This document shows, piece after piece, positions 54,101 through 64,000 of a DNA stretch of 64,000 nt (position 1 is the stretch's first letter; every line of letters starts with the position of its first letter). The stretch is from Struthidea cinerea. Its lineage: Eukaryota; Chordata; Aves; Passeriformes; Corcoracidae. The stretch spans positions 598,761-662,760 of the forward strand of contig VZTI01001286.1 of the NCBI GenBank assembly GCA_013397865.1, given 5' to 3'. A program made the translations under genes and the position numbers. The notes beneath the pieces are model-generated. The model was not told where the DNA came from. It searched no databases and saw only the letters and a list, made by a program, of their open reading frames with translations.

Positions 54101-57100
54101 GAGAGATTAAAATGAAATGCACATTTCCATTACAACAAAAGGAAAATACAAGTTTTATTCTAAAAAAAAAACAAAACAAAACCACAATTTAAGATTCTAC
54201 TGATCAATTCATGTAATCTTTAACTGACTTGATATTTCACCTATTTTAAGAAGTCAATAACTTAGCCTTTCTATCCTGTCATGCCTTGAAGTAACCCTAA
54301 AGTCTGAGCAGCATGTCTCTAACCTTACAGTCCAAGACAAGTGTTCCTGGTACCTTCTGGAATAAAGACATTCATTCATTAGATATTCCAGATCTGTCTT
54401 TATTACTCATAGATGCTCACTCCTGACCTCTATGTTCAGATGCTAGAAAGTTATGAAATAATGCAAAATGAAGATAGTCTTTCTTCTTTCTCAAAAGTCC
54501 TTAGTTTATAGCTCATTGTACTTCACAGTATTTTGGAATATGTAATACTTCCCTCATCTCCCAAGACTCAGTGGAAAAACAACATAATGTCTTATTTTAG
54601 AAACTGTTTCCTGAAAAGAAATTAAAAAAAAAAAAAATCCACAAGGCACAGTATGCCTTAGATTCTGCAAACTAAAGCAGATGACAATATTTATTGTATT
54701 TATAAGGGAATATTACTCAGGTCCTACCAAAGTTCAGGGCAATTCAAAGGCTTCTATGACCAAAATGAAGTGCAGTATAATAGCGAGGTTTACTTTCCTA
54801 ATTACTTTCCCATTTTATGCATTTAGAAAAACTTTACCTTTAGATTATATTTTTGTGCATAGTCCAAAACAACTGGCACCAAATCATCAGTTGGTTCTCC
54901 ATTTTCATCAGCCATACCTGGTGGGTACCATGAAAGCACTATTACACCTGAAAATACAAAACTTGAGTTTTAAATCATGTTGTTTAATCAATTACATGTA
55001 TACTGTAACATTGTAATGAGTTACAATTATTGATGTGAAAGCTACATAATATAAATCAGAACCTCAAATTACTTTTTAAGATGTTAGAAAATCTCAGTAT
55101 TCTCAGAGTGGATTTTAACTCCTCTCTTTGTTTATAGGACTACAAAACAAATAGCGGTTAGATCATTTGTCAAGGGAAGAAATCTGTACTCAGTGTCCTA
55201 AGCCTAACACTTAAGAGCTGTTCCCTCCCACCTTTCAGCACAGCATTCCAACCTTCAGGTTGTTCAAGAGGAAAAGAGTGCTCCCCACTAAGGCATTATA
55301 GCTACGCCACGATACAGCCAGAGAGTATCAAGATGCATAGGTTACAGAACACTCAAGAGATGAGGTCCATGCATGTGATGAGATTCTTATCTTATAGAAT
55401 TTTATTCCCCCTCATATTTCTTCATTGTACCTCTGGCTCTACTACAAAACAACCATTTAATACTAGAAGTAGTGACTGCAATCCCACAACCTTCTTTCTT
55501 GCTGGTACAGTTACTATGGTGTAATCCACCCTTCCAAGCATGTGAAATTAGTTTCTAAATTTATTATCTTCAAAAATGCTTCAGTAACTCTCAATAATTT
55601 AAAGATGCTACCAGTCCTGTGGAAAAAAAATACAGCAAATACCATGTCTTCATATTGTAAATTTTTCTGATGCTCTACAAAAAGCAAAAGAGCACATACC
55701 TCTTTAGAAAGGCTAAACCCTTTCCTTCTAAAATAAAATGCTGTCAGATAAACAAATTAGATCTTTTAGATGCGCAGCTGGAAACAATATCAAAAAGAAG
55801 CCAAGTCTGAAAGAAGTACACGAAATACGGATGTAGAAGTATTTTCCTAACAATGCTATTCAGAACATATGGAAGAATAAGTCAATGTGGTTCTTTTTAA
55901 CTAGGTAGTGATTTAAGTACATGAGTAAGTTTACTGAGCTAGAAAAGTACACATTCTAAATTCTACCTACTTTACTAACATTATAACATTTCTGACCAAC
56001 AATTTCCAACAAACAATTTCAAAAGTAGGAAAAAGAAACCATACATTACAGTGAAGACATAATCACCTAATATCCAAACCAGAAATTTGTGCTCACTACA
56101 CACAGAAGGGAGTTCAACTACCCTTAGGCATATTCTCTTTGCATTTTATCAAAAAGAAGATCACAGATAACAGATTATCACAAGAGACAGTCTGCTCAAG
56201 GAAAGCAAAATGCAGTATTTTACTGCATTTTATCAGATTATCTTTTATTTCACACAAAAGAAAAGGACTAAATGCAAATGAGTGAGGTATAAAGGGCAAG
56301 CAGAACAGCAGCAACAAACTTGGGTATCTTGAATATATCTAACAAGATCCTCTTTTACACCTTTAGGAAATACATAGAAGTTCAGGAGACAGAATTGTTG
56401 ATCAAGGAATCTAAATTCACATTTGCATTGGTGTTTTCCTGAGCAAGTCTACTAAACATTTTCTTTCCTGTGGTTAAAAAATAAAGTTATGTACCACTTC
56501 AAGAGTCTAAAAAAAAAAAGGGATGGACTTGACACTAAAAAGAGTGTTATAAATCTTTAAAACCAGAATAGTCACTAAAGACAAAAGTGGACTACCACAA
56601 AAAAAGGCTGGTGCAAAAAAATAAATTTCCCCAAGCAATCTCAAGAATAAAATCTACTGCATTAATCTGTAAAATATTAGGAAATTAATACATAAGGAAA
56701 GAATTTTAAAATATAAGAAGAATACAGGGAAGCACTGCATGAGACTCCTGTTGCCCCAATCTCTTATATGCCTTCAATCATTAGACAATACTGGCTGAAA
56801 GAACCACTTACATTTTTCTTTTTTTCATAAGATCCTTGATAAAGCCTCAAAAACAGCTAGAAAAAATATTATGTTACAGAATGCAAAATGCAGCCACGGA
56901 TGAGACACTGGCTAAGAGAGAAAAAGAAGAAACTGTAAATAGCCTCACAGTACAAAAAAGATTAACAAAGTATAATTCTTAAAAAAAATATGCAGTATTT
57001 GAAGTAGTGACTTGAGGGACAAAAGTTGATGATTTATGTTAGTCACATCTAGATGGAAGAGAGCAAATTAAATTGTACTTAAATCCATAAGTCAGAATAA

Positions 57101-58895
57101 CAGCAGGAAAAAGGTGACTATAAATATCAGCAATGTTACAAAGAGTGTCACAGGAAGCCTGAACTACTCATTCACATTGCAGAGTTTTAAATGGAAAACT
57201 AACTGAAGCTACTAAAAAAATTGATTATGCAAAGAATTTTTCCTAGTAACTGGCACCTTTTCCACCAGCAGTTCAGCTTTTTTAGACATCTGTATTAAGA
57301 GGATGAGAAACATCGCAGATTCTTTTAAAGCTGTAAGTACCCCCCTTGCCTTCATCACGCACTATCTGCTTCAGACAAGACTAAAACAGTGCTTATTGGC
57401 AACTTATATCTGAGATTTCTCTGCAACAGTCTTGTTACTCCTGTTGATGGAGTTATATTACTGAAGAGGGTGAGAAATTTCCTGTTCGTATTAACCCTTG
57501 TACAAAATAAAGATTAGGTTAAAACCCACAAAATAACAACAACCAAGAAGGAAACACTACACAAGTAAACATCACTAATTGAAATATAACAATTACATTA
57601 AACCTTAATGATTAGGTGAATGAAAGAGATTCAATACAAGGTGATTAGCAGTGTCAATAATGCTATGACATCTGGTCATGTTGCTCCAACTACATTTACA
57701 GAAGCTGTTCAGAGTTTAATATTAGTCTATATGACTGCTTATTTTAAAGAAGTTTAACACAAAAAGGACCATAAAGCCCAACAACAAGAATGACACCAAA
57801 AATACATTGACTATACTTATGTATACAGTTCATCTTATTTAGAAAAAGGGAACATCAATTTGTATTGAAAGGTAATTTTGGACAGTAACGAATTAATACA
57901 TAATTGTTATTGCACACACATCATTCAGACAGAAAAAAAACCCACTCATATTTGAACAGACTGCTCCTTAAGCATGTTAGCATGGTTTAGTGAAACCTGT
58001 TCTGAAGTATTCATCTCCAAAAATAAAATACACAGACAATATATTCTAGTGAAGGTTTCTGTATTTTCCATATATGTTATTAGTGTTTAGCAGTAAGTCA
58101 TGAAAAACATGTACCTACAGGATTACAAACACCATTCTTATGTTTCTGTGCTGTTACACTCATCAGACATGGCTTTAAAGATGTAGGTTTCAGTTGGGGG
58201 TTAAAACTCAGAGGTATAAAGACATGTACTTGTTTCAGACATTTCCTGAATTACACAGAAAAATAGGAGGATGGCTCAGTTGTGCTCATCCACATATGTA
58301 AGGCTGGATAAATGAACAACATTCTGAAACGTTAACATTCATTACCAGTTGAAGCTGAACGCATTTGTTTCATGTGGGCTTCTATGACCGTAGGGTCTTT
58401 GGAACTGTAAGATCCAAGTTCTGGATAAAAGTTGGCCCCAATGTCCTCAGGAGGATTATGCCTTCCCTTTGGATAATTGTTTGCAATTTTGGGATCCCAA
58501 TGTGGCAACAACGGATGATTCCAGTGAATATATTTACCATCGAACTGTGGATTCCCATACCAAGTGTAGTAGAATATGTGAAAGTTATAATTAGGAGAAG
58601 ACAGCTCCTCTTCCAGCTTTTTTACTGGAGACATAGATGCCTTCATAGTATTGACAGCAATGCTATGCAAATTACTGACACGTGTTACAGTATCTCCTTG
58701 AGCCCTATTTAGGGAATTCTGTTTACTGTCTAAGAGCACTGTCCGTTGTTGAAGCTCCGGCAACAAACCAAGTCCAAATGGATCCCCAAAGCCAGCTCTG
58801 TCAGGTCCCAGAGTCTTCAAAGCCATCATTATGGAGCAAATAAACAAAATAAAAAGCAACAAAATGATGCATGTTCTTCTGCGAAATCTTGCCAT
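50514..58895 (-). CDS. MANEA: MANEA, Golgi endo-alpha-1,2-mannosidase (GH99); complete CDS in four exons
   Basis: The coding sequence joins 58895-58346, 54947-54838, 52527-52451 and 51150-50514 (minus strand): 550+110+77+637 = 1374 nt, 457 residues plus TGA. Every intron is GT-AG and the frame is kept at each joint. The protein is a type II membrane protein: a basic N-terminus (MARFRRR), a hydrophobic anchor at about residues 9-27, a stem to about residue 95, then the GH99 catalytic domain from about 100 to the end. The paired catalytic carboxylates sit in the motif SFNEWHEGTQIEKA, as E406 and E409 (E404 and E407 in the human enzyme, from memory). Other family blocks are FHIFYYTWYGNPQFDGKYIHWNH, WYPP, FHIEPY, MFYVYDSY and PSVGPGYIDTSIRPWN. 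The family cleaves Glc1-3Man from N-glycans in the cis/medial Golgi, bypassing ER glucosidases. All key residues are intact, so the gene should be functional. The C-terminus (ending EQEQWLM) is shorter than and unlike the mammalian tail. Confidence 0.97.
51364..51946 (+). mobile_element. Solo LTR of an avian ERVL-type endogenous retrovirus in MANEA intron 4
   Basis: A 583-bp element beginning TGTCCTGGGTTTGGC and ending GGGTTAAACTGTGACA, the ends of a very common bird LTR family (recognised from memory). It has TGTC/GACA inverted termini and a TATA box (tatataaa) at 51631. The flanks are ttaac on the left and gtaac on the right, a 5-bp target-site duplication with one mismatch, typical of ERVL. 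No internal retroviral sequence is present, so it is a solo LTR left by recombination. It lies antisense to MANEA, 214 bp upstream of exon 5 in transcript order. Confidence 0.9.
52451..52527 (-). CDS. MANEA: MANEA exon 4 (77 nt, residues 221-245)
   Basis: A small exon found by looking for the missing FHIEPY block of the GH99 family. The acceptor ATCTTTCAG is followed by the frame VTFHIEPYKDRDDRSMYHNV and then KYITD. The two last bases (AA) make a Lys codon with the first base of the next exon. The donor is GTGAGT, a consensus splice site. Intron 3 upstream is 2310 bp and intron 4 downstream is 1300 bp. Confidence 0.95.
52528..54837 (-). other. MANEA intron 3
   Basis: 2310 bp between exons 3 and 4, GTAAAG...TTTCAG. 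No mobile element recognised. Confidence 0.9.
54838..54947 (-). CDS. MANEA: MANEA exon 3 (110 nt, residues 184-220)
   Basis: This exon is too short to stand out as an ORF. On the minus strand the acceptor TTTTCAG precedes GTGTAATAGTGC. The carried-over G completes a Gly codon, and the frame reads VIVLSWYPPGMADENGEPTD and onward to YAQKYNLK. The donor is AAG then GTAAAG. The WYPP and DENGEPTD segments are characteristic of MANEA. The exon ends in phase 0. Intron 2 upstream is 3398 bp. Confidence 0.95.
54948..58345 (-). other. MANEA intron 2
   Basis: 3398 bp, GTAATG...TTTTCAG. AT-rich, with no repeat or gene recognised inside. Confidence 0.9.
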
Positions 58896-58938
58896 GATGT
58901 CATAGTTCAGAATCCCAACAGAAGGATTTTGGCCGCAA
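58346..58938 (-). CDS. MANEA: MANEA exon 2 (5' UTR end, start codon, membrane anchor, first part of GH99 domain)
   Basis: The acceptor is preceded by a pyrimidine-rich run ending TTTAATCAG, so the exon begins at 58938 with 43 nt of 5' UTR. The ATG at 58895-58893 has A at -3 and G at +4, a strong Kozak context. It opens the frame with the basic N-terminus and hydrophobic anchor expected of MANEA. The exon encodes residues 1-183 plus the first base of codon 184 and ends AACTG before the donor GTAATG. Reading past the donor gives only four more residues before a stop, which supports the boundary. Confidence 0.95.
58829..58903 (-). promoter_or_regulatory. Start-overlapping uORF of MANEA (24 codons)
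   Basis: An upstream ATG at 58903-58901 lies 8 nt before the MANEA start, in a different frame. It runs 24 codons over the main start and ends at TAA (58831-58829). It has A at -3 but not G at +4, weaker than the main start (A at -3, G at +4). Leaky scanning would be needed for MANEA translation. That this lowers translation is inference. Confidence 0.55.
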
Positions 58939-59914
58939 CTGATTAAAAGACAAATATTTTCAAGTCAGATTTCTTATTACCTAGTATTCAGCAGTATGAA
59001 ATGCTTCATAAAATCTCTACATAACAGAAATAACATGGAGAGAAATGTGATTTACACACTGACTGCATAACTAACAGACTTTGTGGGGGGTGGACTACAC
59101 AAACAAAACCCCATTTCTTTATTTGAGAACATGTGTCAGATTCTGAGGTTCTACCACCAAGGACTCAAACATTTTATAAAGTATTTTACTTTTAAACTTC
59201 ATTTTTATCCTAACCCAGGTAAATCCCATGAAATGAAAATTCTGGTTACATTATTTCAGAACTATCATATTTTGCAAATGTTATTCTGGTAGAAATAATA
59301 AAGAAGACAAGAAAAAAGCAGAAGACAAAAGGAGAATAACATAGCAGAACAAAAGACTAAATGGGGTCTGACAGAACTACAGCTTATGTTCAGAATGCAG
59401 ATTTCATTTACTAACCTATTTACTATTGGCTAACCTATTGGCTTCAGACCAACCACTCTGTGTTTCGTTAACCAATATATTAACAAAATACTCTGGCAAA
59501 TTAAATTCAAAACCATGATGCTTTGCAACTTCACAGATCTAAAACTCTAATTTTGTTTCTGAATCATGTAAACAAAAACCAGCATAGCATTAAGGATGTA
59601 CCTCAAGCAGAAAGCCTGCAAGTTAGCTGCTGGCAGCCAGTTAGTACAATGTCACAGCTGCCTGACACATGTAGTGTCCCAGGGCTAAATTCAAAACAAG
59701 ACCAATGGTACACAACAAGATCTGAACCTTGAAAGTAGGGGTCAGAAAATCAGTATAATGGAAGGCCTGATTACTTTATTTATAACTTTAATTCCCGTTC
59801 AACATTATCACAAGAGAACCAGAGAAAAAGATTAACAAAATTTAGGTTACCACAGAATTATGTGGAACAAGATTATGCATAAAACTGACAACACTAAACT
59901 GGAAAATCAAAGAA

Positions 59915-60060
59915 TAAATTTCTGATTCAAGGGTCATCAGACATAGCATAGCTGTGATTTGTATTTCTGTCACTGACCTCCAAATTTTAGAATCTTATTT
60001 TTACTGAGATATACACGGGTAATTTCAAAATACTTATAAATTATTTCACCTTAGTTTCCT
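59915..60060. repeat. Diverged repeat, copy A (pair in MANEA intron 1)
   Basis: Shares with copy B, in order: atttctgattcaa, agacatagcatagctgtgattt, cattt.tgtca, acattttaaga-like, ttactgagatatacacg, acttataa and tttcacctta. Both copies have the same orientation. Probably an old interspersed repeat rather than a recent duplication. Confidence 0.55.
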
Positions 60061-61649
60061 ACCAATGTTATAGCACACTAACATAGAGCTCAGTTGTCAC
60101 AATATGCTGTTTGCTACTGCTATGATAATTTTAAATAAGGAATTTTAGAATATGCTTTTTAACAATACCGCCTGAATTGGATTAGCAGTATTACACTGCC
60201 ACAAAAGGAATTTCTGCTTCCATTTCCAATATTAATCCTTTCATCCTACTGTCTATTCCTACTTACTTCTGGGATTAATTTGGTTTTCACAGTAAGGTCA
60301 CTCATTTACTTTAAGAGCAAAACCCTGTTAACATTTCAAAAATAAACAACACGAAAATCCCAATGCACTTTTACCTTGTTAGGGAGTGGACTCAGTTGAA
60401 TCAGAGTCACAGCACTAAAGCCAACAAAAAAAAGATGGAGCAAAGCAAGACTATAAAAAAGATGTTAATTTTGCCCAACTGGATTGTGAAACCATACATT
60501 TGGCTACTGTCAGGGAAAATTATTTTACAGCATGTAGGCTAAGAGGATTTCACAACACTTTACAACAAATTACAGGGTTTTTACTATGGCTAACAATCCA
60601 TCCCACAATTTCAGAATTCTGTCAGATTATGTGGAGTACAGAACATCTTACTTTAATAAGAAATTAACTCCAAATACACTCAAACTACTCCTGCTATTTG
60701 TCAATACCTTTTCGGTCTTCTTTCTAGTATATTATACAACTCCTACCTGGCAATTTAACTCAATTTTCAGATTAAACAAACTGAAGTTTTCTGAAGGGTC
60801 AGGATTTTTTTTTAGGGAAACAATATTATTCATCTGACTATGTATTAATGTATTTCATTTAATTTAACCCAGATGCCACTGATCTTCATTAAACAACATA
60901 CAGGACTGCCAGTGATAAACTACCTCGGCAATTATTATTTTATCTCTTCTGTGAAAAAGAATTCATGACTGCAATGTCTGTAATTGGAATGTTCACAAGG
61001 TCTTTCATTTGGGTTTTCCTATTCCATAGCAAAAAAACTGTTCCTTTTTATTCTTGGTTGACATATGTGCTACTCAATTCCTCCTGTTTAGATCAAGATT
61101 TCACTAAGTGATTTGTCTGAAGTGTCAGGAATTGATCTTGGTGCTCCATGTTATTATTTTAGCAAGTATTTTTTCAATGGAATATTAAAAGCTGAAGGGC
61201 AGGTACTAAAAATGAGCAGCCTCCTTGACCAGCATTTGACTAGCATTGAGACAGACCTTGGTCTACCATAGCCTATTATGAACTTCTGCTATGCTTATAC
61301 AGAGCGTCAGCATCAAAGTGCAAAATTTCTAGAACAAGTAAGTGACATCTATGGTAAAGGCTTCTGTTTTGGGGAGACATCAGTCTCAATGATGATAACA
61401 TAATTCAGACCTGGCATAGACATCTATACTGTAAAAGCTGCATCCAAGAGCTACAGGTTGGCAGTGTTTTGTGTGTCATCTAATCTTGTTCAGATCTACT
61501 TTTCAGAGACAGCGACAGGTAAATTACCCTCATCAATGCTAGTGCCACAGCAGAATGGCAATACTGGGGAAACAGACTGAGCAAACACACCCCGTGAAAC
61601 AGCTACATGAACTGATGTCTATCCTTGGAAGTGCAAAAACCTTAAAAAT

Positions 61650-61790
61650 ACATTTCTGATTCAACAGACATTAGACAAAGCATAGCTGTGATTTTGCATT
61701 TGTCATGGGCATTCACATTTTAAGAGCCTGATTACAATTTACTGAGGTACACGTCACTCCTATAGACTTAGGAAGTATCTTACCTTGGAC
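61650..61790. repeat. Diverged repeat, copy B (pair in MANEA intron 1)
   Basis: Matches copy A with substitutions and small gaps: atttctgattcaa, agacaaagcatagctgtgattt, tttactgaggtacacg, acttaggaagt and tcttaccttg. The part gagcctgatt...actcctatagactta resembles an ancient amniote interspersed repeat that I recall only loosely. Confidence 0.55.
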
Positions 61791-63754
61791 TTTTGGGTGC
61801 ACTTGGATCTAACAGCAATTGACTTTCTCGGTAGGAAAAATCCTGAATAACTTCAGCTTTATGCAGGTTAAGATCTTACCCGCAGTTACTCTGACTCAGA
61901 AGCTTTTGGATTCTAACTCCACATTTGTTTACACATACAGATCTACCAGCCAAAAATGTAAGCAATTTGGGCTCCTTCTCTTGCCTACTCAATAGATTTT
62001 AAAAAAAGAAAAAAACCACCTGTAACAGGTCAGAAGGAAGAAAGAGTTGGTTTAGATATATTTCTCCTTTAATGAATCAGGTAGTAGTTTCCTTCATAAT
62101 ATGAGAAAAATATGAATATTTACCAGGAAAAGTTAAAACATATATATCCTCAGCATCCAGTTCCCTTCTCAAAACAAACAAAAAAATCTGACACAATTAT
62201 TTTACTTTTTAGTTTGCAAGCAATTATATAGAATGAAAAGTGAAAAATACATGTAAGTACATTCCGTTATGATCATCTCTCTTCCAAATTAATTTGGGTT
62301 TTTTGGTAATAAATAGCATGAAATTCATCACAGTAGGCAAAATTTCAAGCTGTTCTTCTTCAAACAACTCCTCCATGAAGAAAGAAAAAGGGCCTATGAA
62401 AAAATCTGAAGTATTTTTTCCTAACTGTTCCCCAAACTTAACTGAATGTCTCAAGCTCTTATCTGCCAGCGATTTTCTTTCTCCCTCACTACTGCTTTTT
62501 ATACCCTTAAGTTACTGTCCAGGGAAACGTTCTGTTTGTCCTTTCCACTATATGAAGAAAAAAACATACAGATGTACAGATGCTTTTTTTTCCCCTGACA
62601 TGTTTCCCCAAATAAGAATGTTTCTTTAGTCAGAAAAAAAAAAAAAAGCATTAAAAGTGGTTGAAAGTGGTGATGGTGGTTAATTACTCTAGATAATTTT
62701 GGACAGACAACTCAAGTTTCAGTGCCCTGCCCAGTGGGTTGCTTCTTTCAGTTTTACAAATCCCAAAAGAGAAATATCCTATGCAAAGAAAGTAGGTTCA
62801 GATAAAACTGATTTATCTAGTTTAGCAAGAATCAGCACATACTATAATTTATTTGCTCTGACGTTCCTTAACCATAACAAATGGAAATGCAATATAGAGG
62901 AGAACTCTGAAAATCTGATTTTATTGATCAATGGTAAGGTCATCCAGAAGCTGCTGAGGCTGGTAGCTCATGGATGGGATCAAAGCTTCTCAGCTAAGTT
63001 ATCTAAGCTTAGTTTCTACTAAGTTTTCTGAGCTCAATGAAACTGAAAACTCTGAAGTGACAGATCAGCTCTAGATAGAGCTGAAGCTCTTAGGCCTTAA
63101 AGCCCTGATTCTGGAGCTACAGTGCAGATGTGCACCTAGAAACATTAATTTAGTTTCCAAGCGATTGACCAGGTGAGGTTTAGTACACTGAGGACTGGTA
63201 AGAGTGTTTAAAGCACCACATTTGCAGCACATTTACATAGCACATTCTGATCTCACAAATAATAAAAAGCAACAGAGGCTGACCATATGTGTGGGAACCT
63301 TGTGAGTGTTTGTAGTATTAGAAAAAAACAGGGAATTTCTCAAAAACTCTCTGTATATGAAAAGTCTTCTAAAGCCTTTTTAAAAAATAACTTGCAAATC
63401 ATTAAAGATGGAAGAAGACACTAGATACAGCATGCAGACACTTCATAGCTGTGCTTACATGCTAAAAGGGTTTCTTTTTAAACACTTCCAATTATAAAAG
63501 ATTTATTTTTGGTCTACCCAATTTAGAAAAACGTATTTGAAATGTGACAACCAGAAAACAGAAAATGTGATTTGAATTTAAGAAAGACAGCAGCAATAAC
63601 AAAACGAAATCCTTCTGGATTCTTTGCTGTAAACGTGGTAAGAGAGCCTCCAGCATTACACCAGAGTATTTGCCTTCAACACGCCAGCCTTCTCCTGCTT
63701 TGAAAGGACATGGAAACACACCTAACTTTGAGCGGGTGCAGGCAATGAGCAGAA

Positions 63755-64000
63755 AGCGACCTTTAGCCAGCCCTCACCGGGAGCTCCCCGGGGCAGTTCA
63801 CGGCGGGGCCGCTGCGGAGCCAGGCTGCTTGACAAGAGTCGAAAGAAAGGGAGGGGAGCGGACCCAGCCCGCTGCGCTGCTCCCATACCCTGAGCAAGCC
63901 ACCGACTTCCGAGAGTTCACACTTCTCTGTCACTCTGCGGAGCCAAGCGCCAGCCCCCGCCACAAGGGGTGCATCAGCCGCGGGCGGGAGGTGCGGCGAG
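63755..64000. promoter_or_regulatory. CpG island, probable MANEA promoter
   Basis: This is the only strongly GC-rich stretch of the window, with dense CpG dinucleotides (runs such as cggcggggccgctgcgg and gccgcgggcgggag). The 60 kb to its left are mostly AT-rich and CpG-poor. It sits just upstream of MANEA exon 2 in the expected place for a housekeeping promoter. No TATA box is seen. The island continues beyond the window, so its far edge and any divergent transcript cannot be judged. Confidence 0.7.
63778..64000 (-). other. MANEA: Probable MANEA non-coding exon 1, running off the window
   Basis: MANEA exon 2 starts with an acceptor 43 nt before its ATG, so at least one 5' UTR exon must lie upstream. 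In the CpG-rich stretch at the window end, the minus strand carries a good donor, CTCCCG followed by GTGAGGG, with the last exonic base at 63778. A weaker alternative donor (AGG followed by GTATGG) lies near 63890. The transcription start cannot be read from sequence and may be beyond the window. Intron 1 would be 58939-63777. Confidence 0.5.

Larger units (their letters stand above)
58939..63777 (-). other. MANEA intron 1 (left end certain, right end inferred)
   Basis: The acceptor at 58938/58939 is clear. The donor at 63777 is the best candidate in the CpG island. Two diverged copies of a ~140-bp sequence lie inside it, at about 59915 and 61650. Confidence 0.55.

Noticed and set aside
63763..63963. 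66-codon minus-strand ORF in the CpG island
   Set aside because: It ends before reaching MANEA exon 2, lies in GC-rich 5' UTR-like sequence, crosses the best donor site and has no homology that I recognise.
1..64000. CRISPR arrays, operons, prokaryotic defence or phage-like systems
   Set aside because: The sequence is clearly vertebrate nuclear DNA: split genes, CR1, SINE and LTRs, CpG depletion. No regularly spaced repeats or compact gene clusters were seen.

Overview
The window is bird nuclear DNA, probably from a songbird (Passeriformes). The evidence is many CR1 LINE fragments ending in the CR1 3' octamer repeat, several avian-type solo LTRs, and one tRNA-Ile-headed SINE with a CR1-like tail (TguSINE1 type), a family I know only from passerines. 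No bacterial, organellar or viral gene organisation is present.

Only one protein-coding gene can be supported: MANEA (Golgi endo-alpha-1,2-mannosidase, GH99), on the minus strand at the right end. Its four coding exons join to 1374 nt (457 codons plus stop), all with GT-AG junctions and consistent phases. The start codon is at 58895 and the stop at 50514-50516. A CpG-rich stretch at 63.76-64.0 kb is the likely promoter and non-coding first exon, so intron 1 is about 4.8 kb. The 3' UTR lies below 50513, but its end cannot be fixed from sequence.

The left ~50 kb is intergenic. From known vertebrate gene order it would be the MANEA-FUT9 interval, but FUT9 itself is not visible. It holds dead CR1 copies (0.9, 2.4-2.9, 5.2-5.7, 10.5-10.9, 14.4-15.6, 22.2-23.4 and 32.7-33.0 kb), the SINE nested in the 14.4 kb CR1, and solo LTRs at 8.64-9.27, 30.16-30.74 and 35.28-35.82 kb. 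LTR-like fragments lie at about 17.1-17.9 and 22.8-23.2 kb. There is also a hexanucleotide microsatellite and a 584-base assembly gap inside a CTCCT/AGGAG pentanucleotide repeat. A fourth solo LTR (51.36-51.95 kb) lies inside MANEA intron 4, antisense to the gene.

I found no tRNA or rRNA gene, CRISPR array, operon or defence-type system, and no sign of an undescribed biological system. The most useful observations are the exact LTR boundaries and target-site duplications, the nested SINE, a start-overlapping uORF in MANEA, a tandem duplication inside one LTR, and a few AT-rich stretches that look like conserved non-coding elements.
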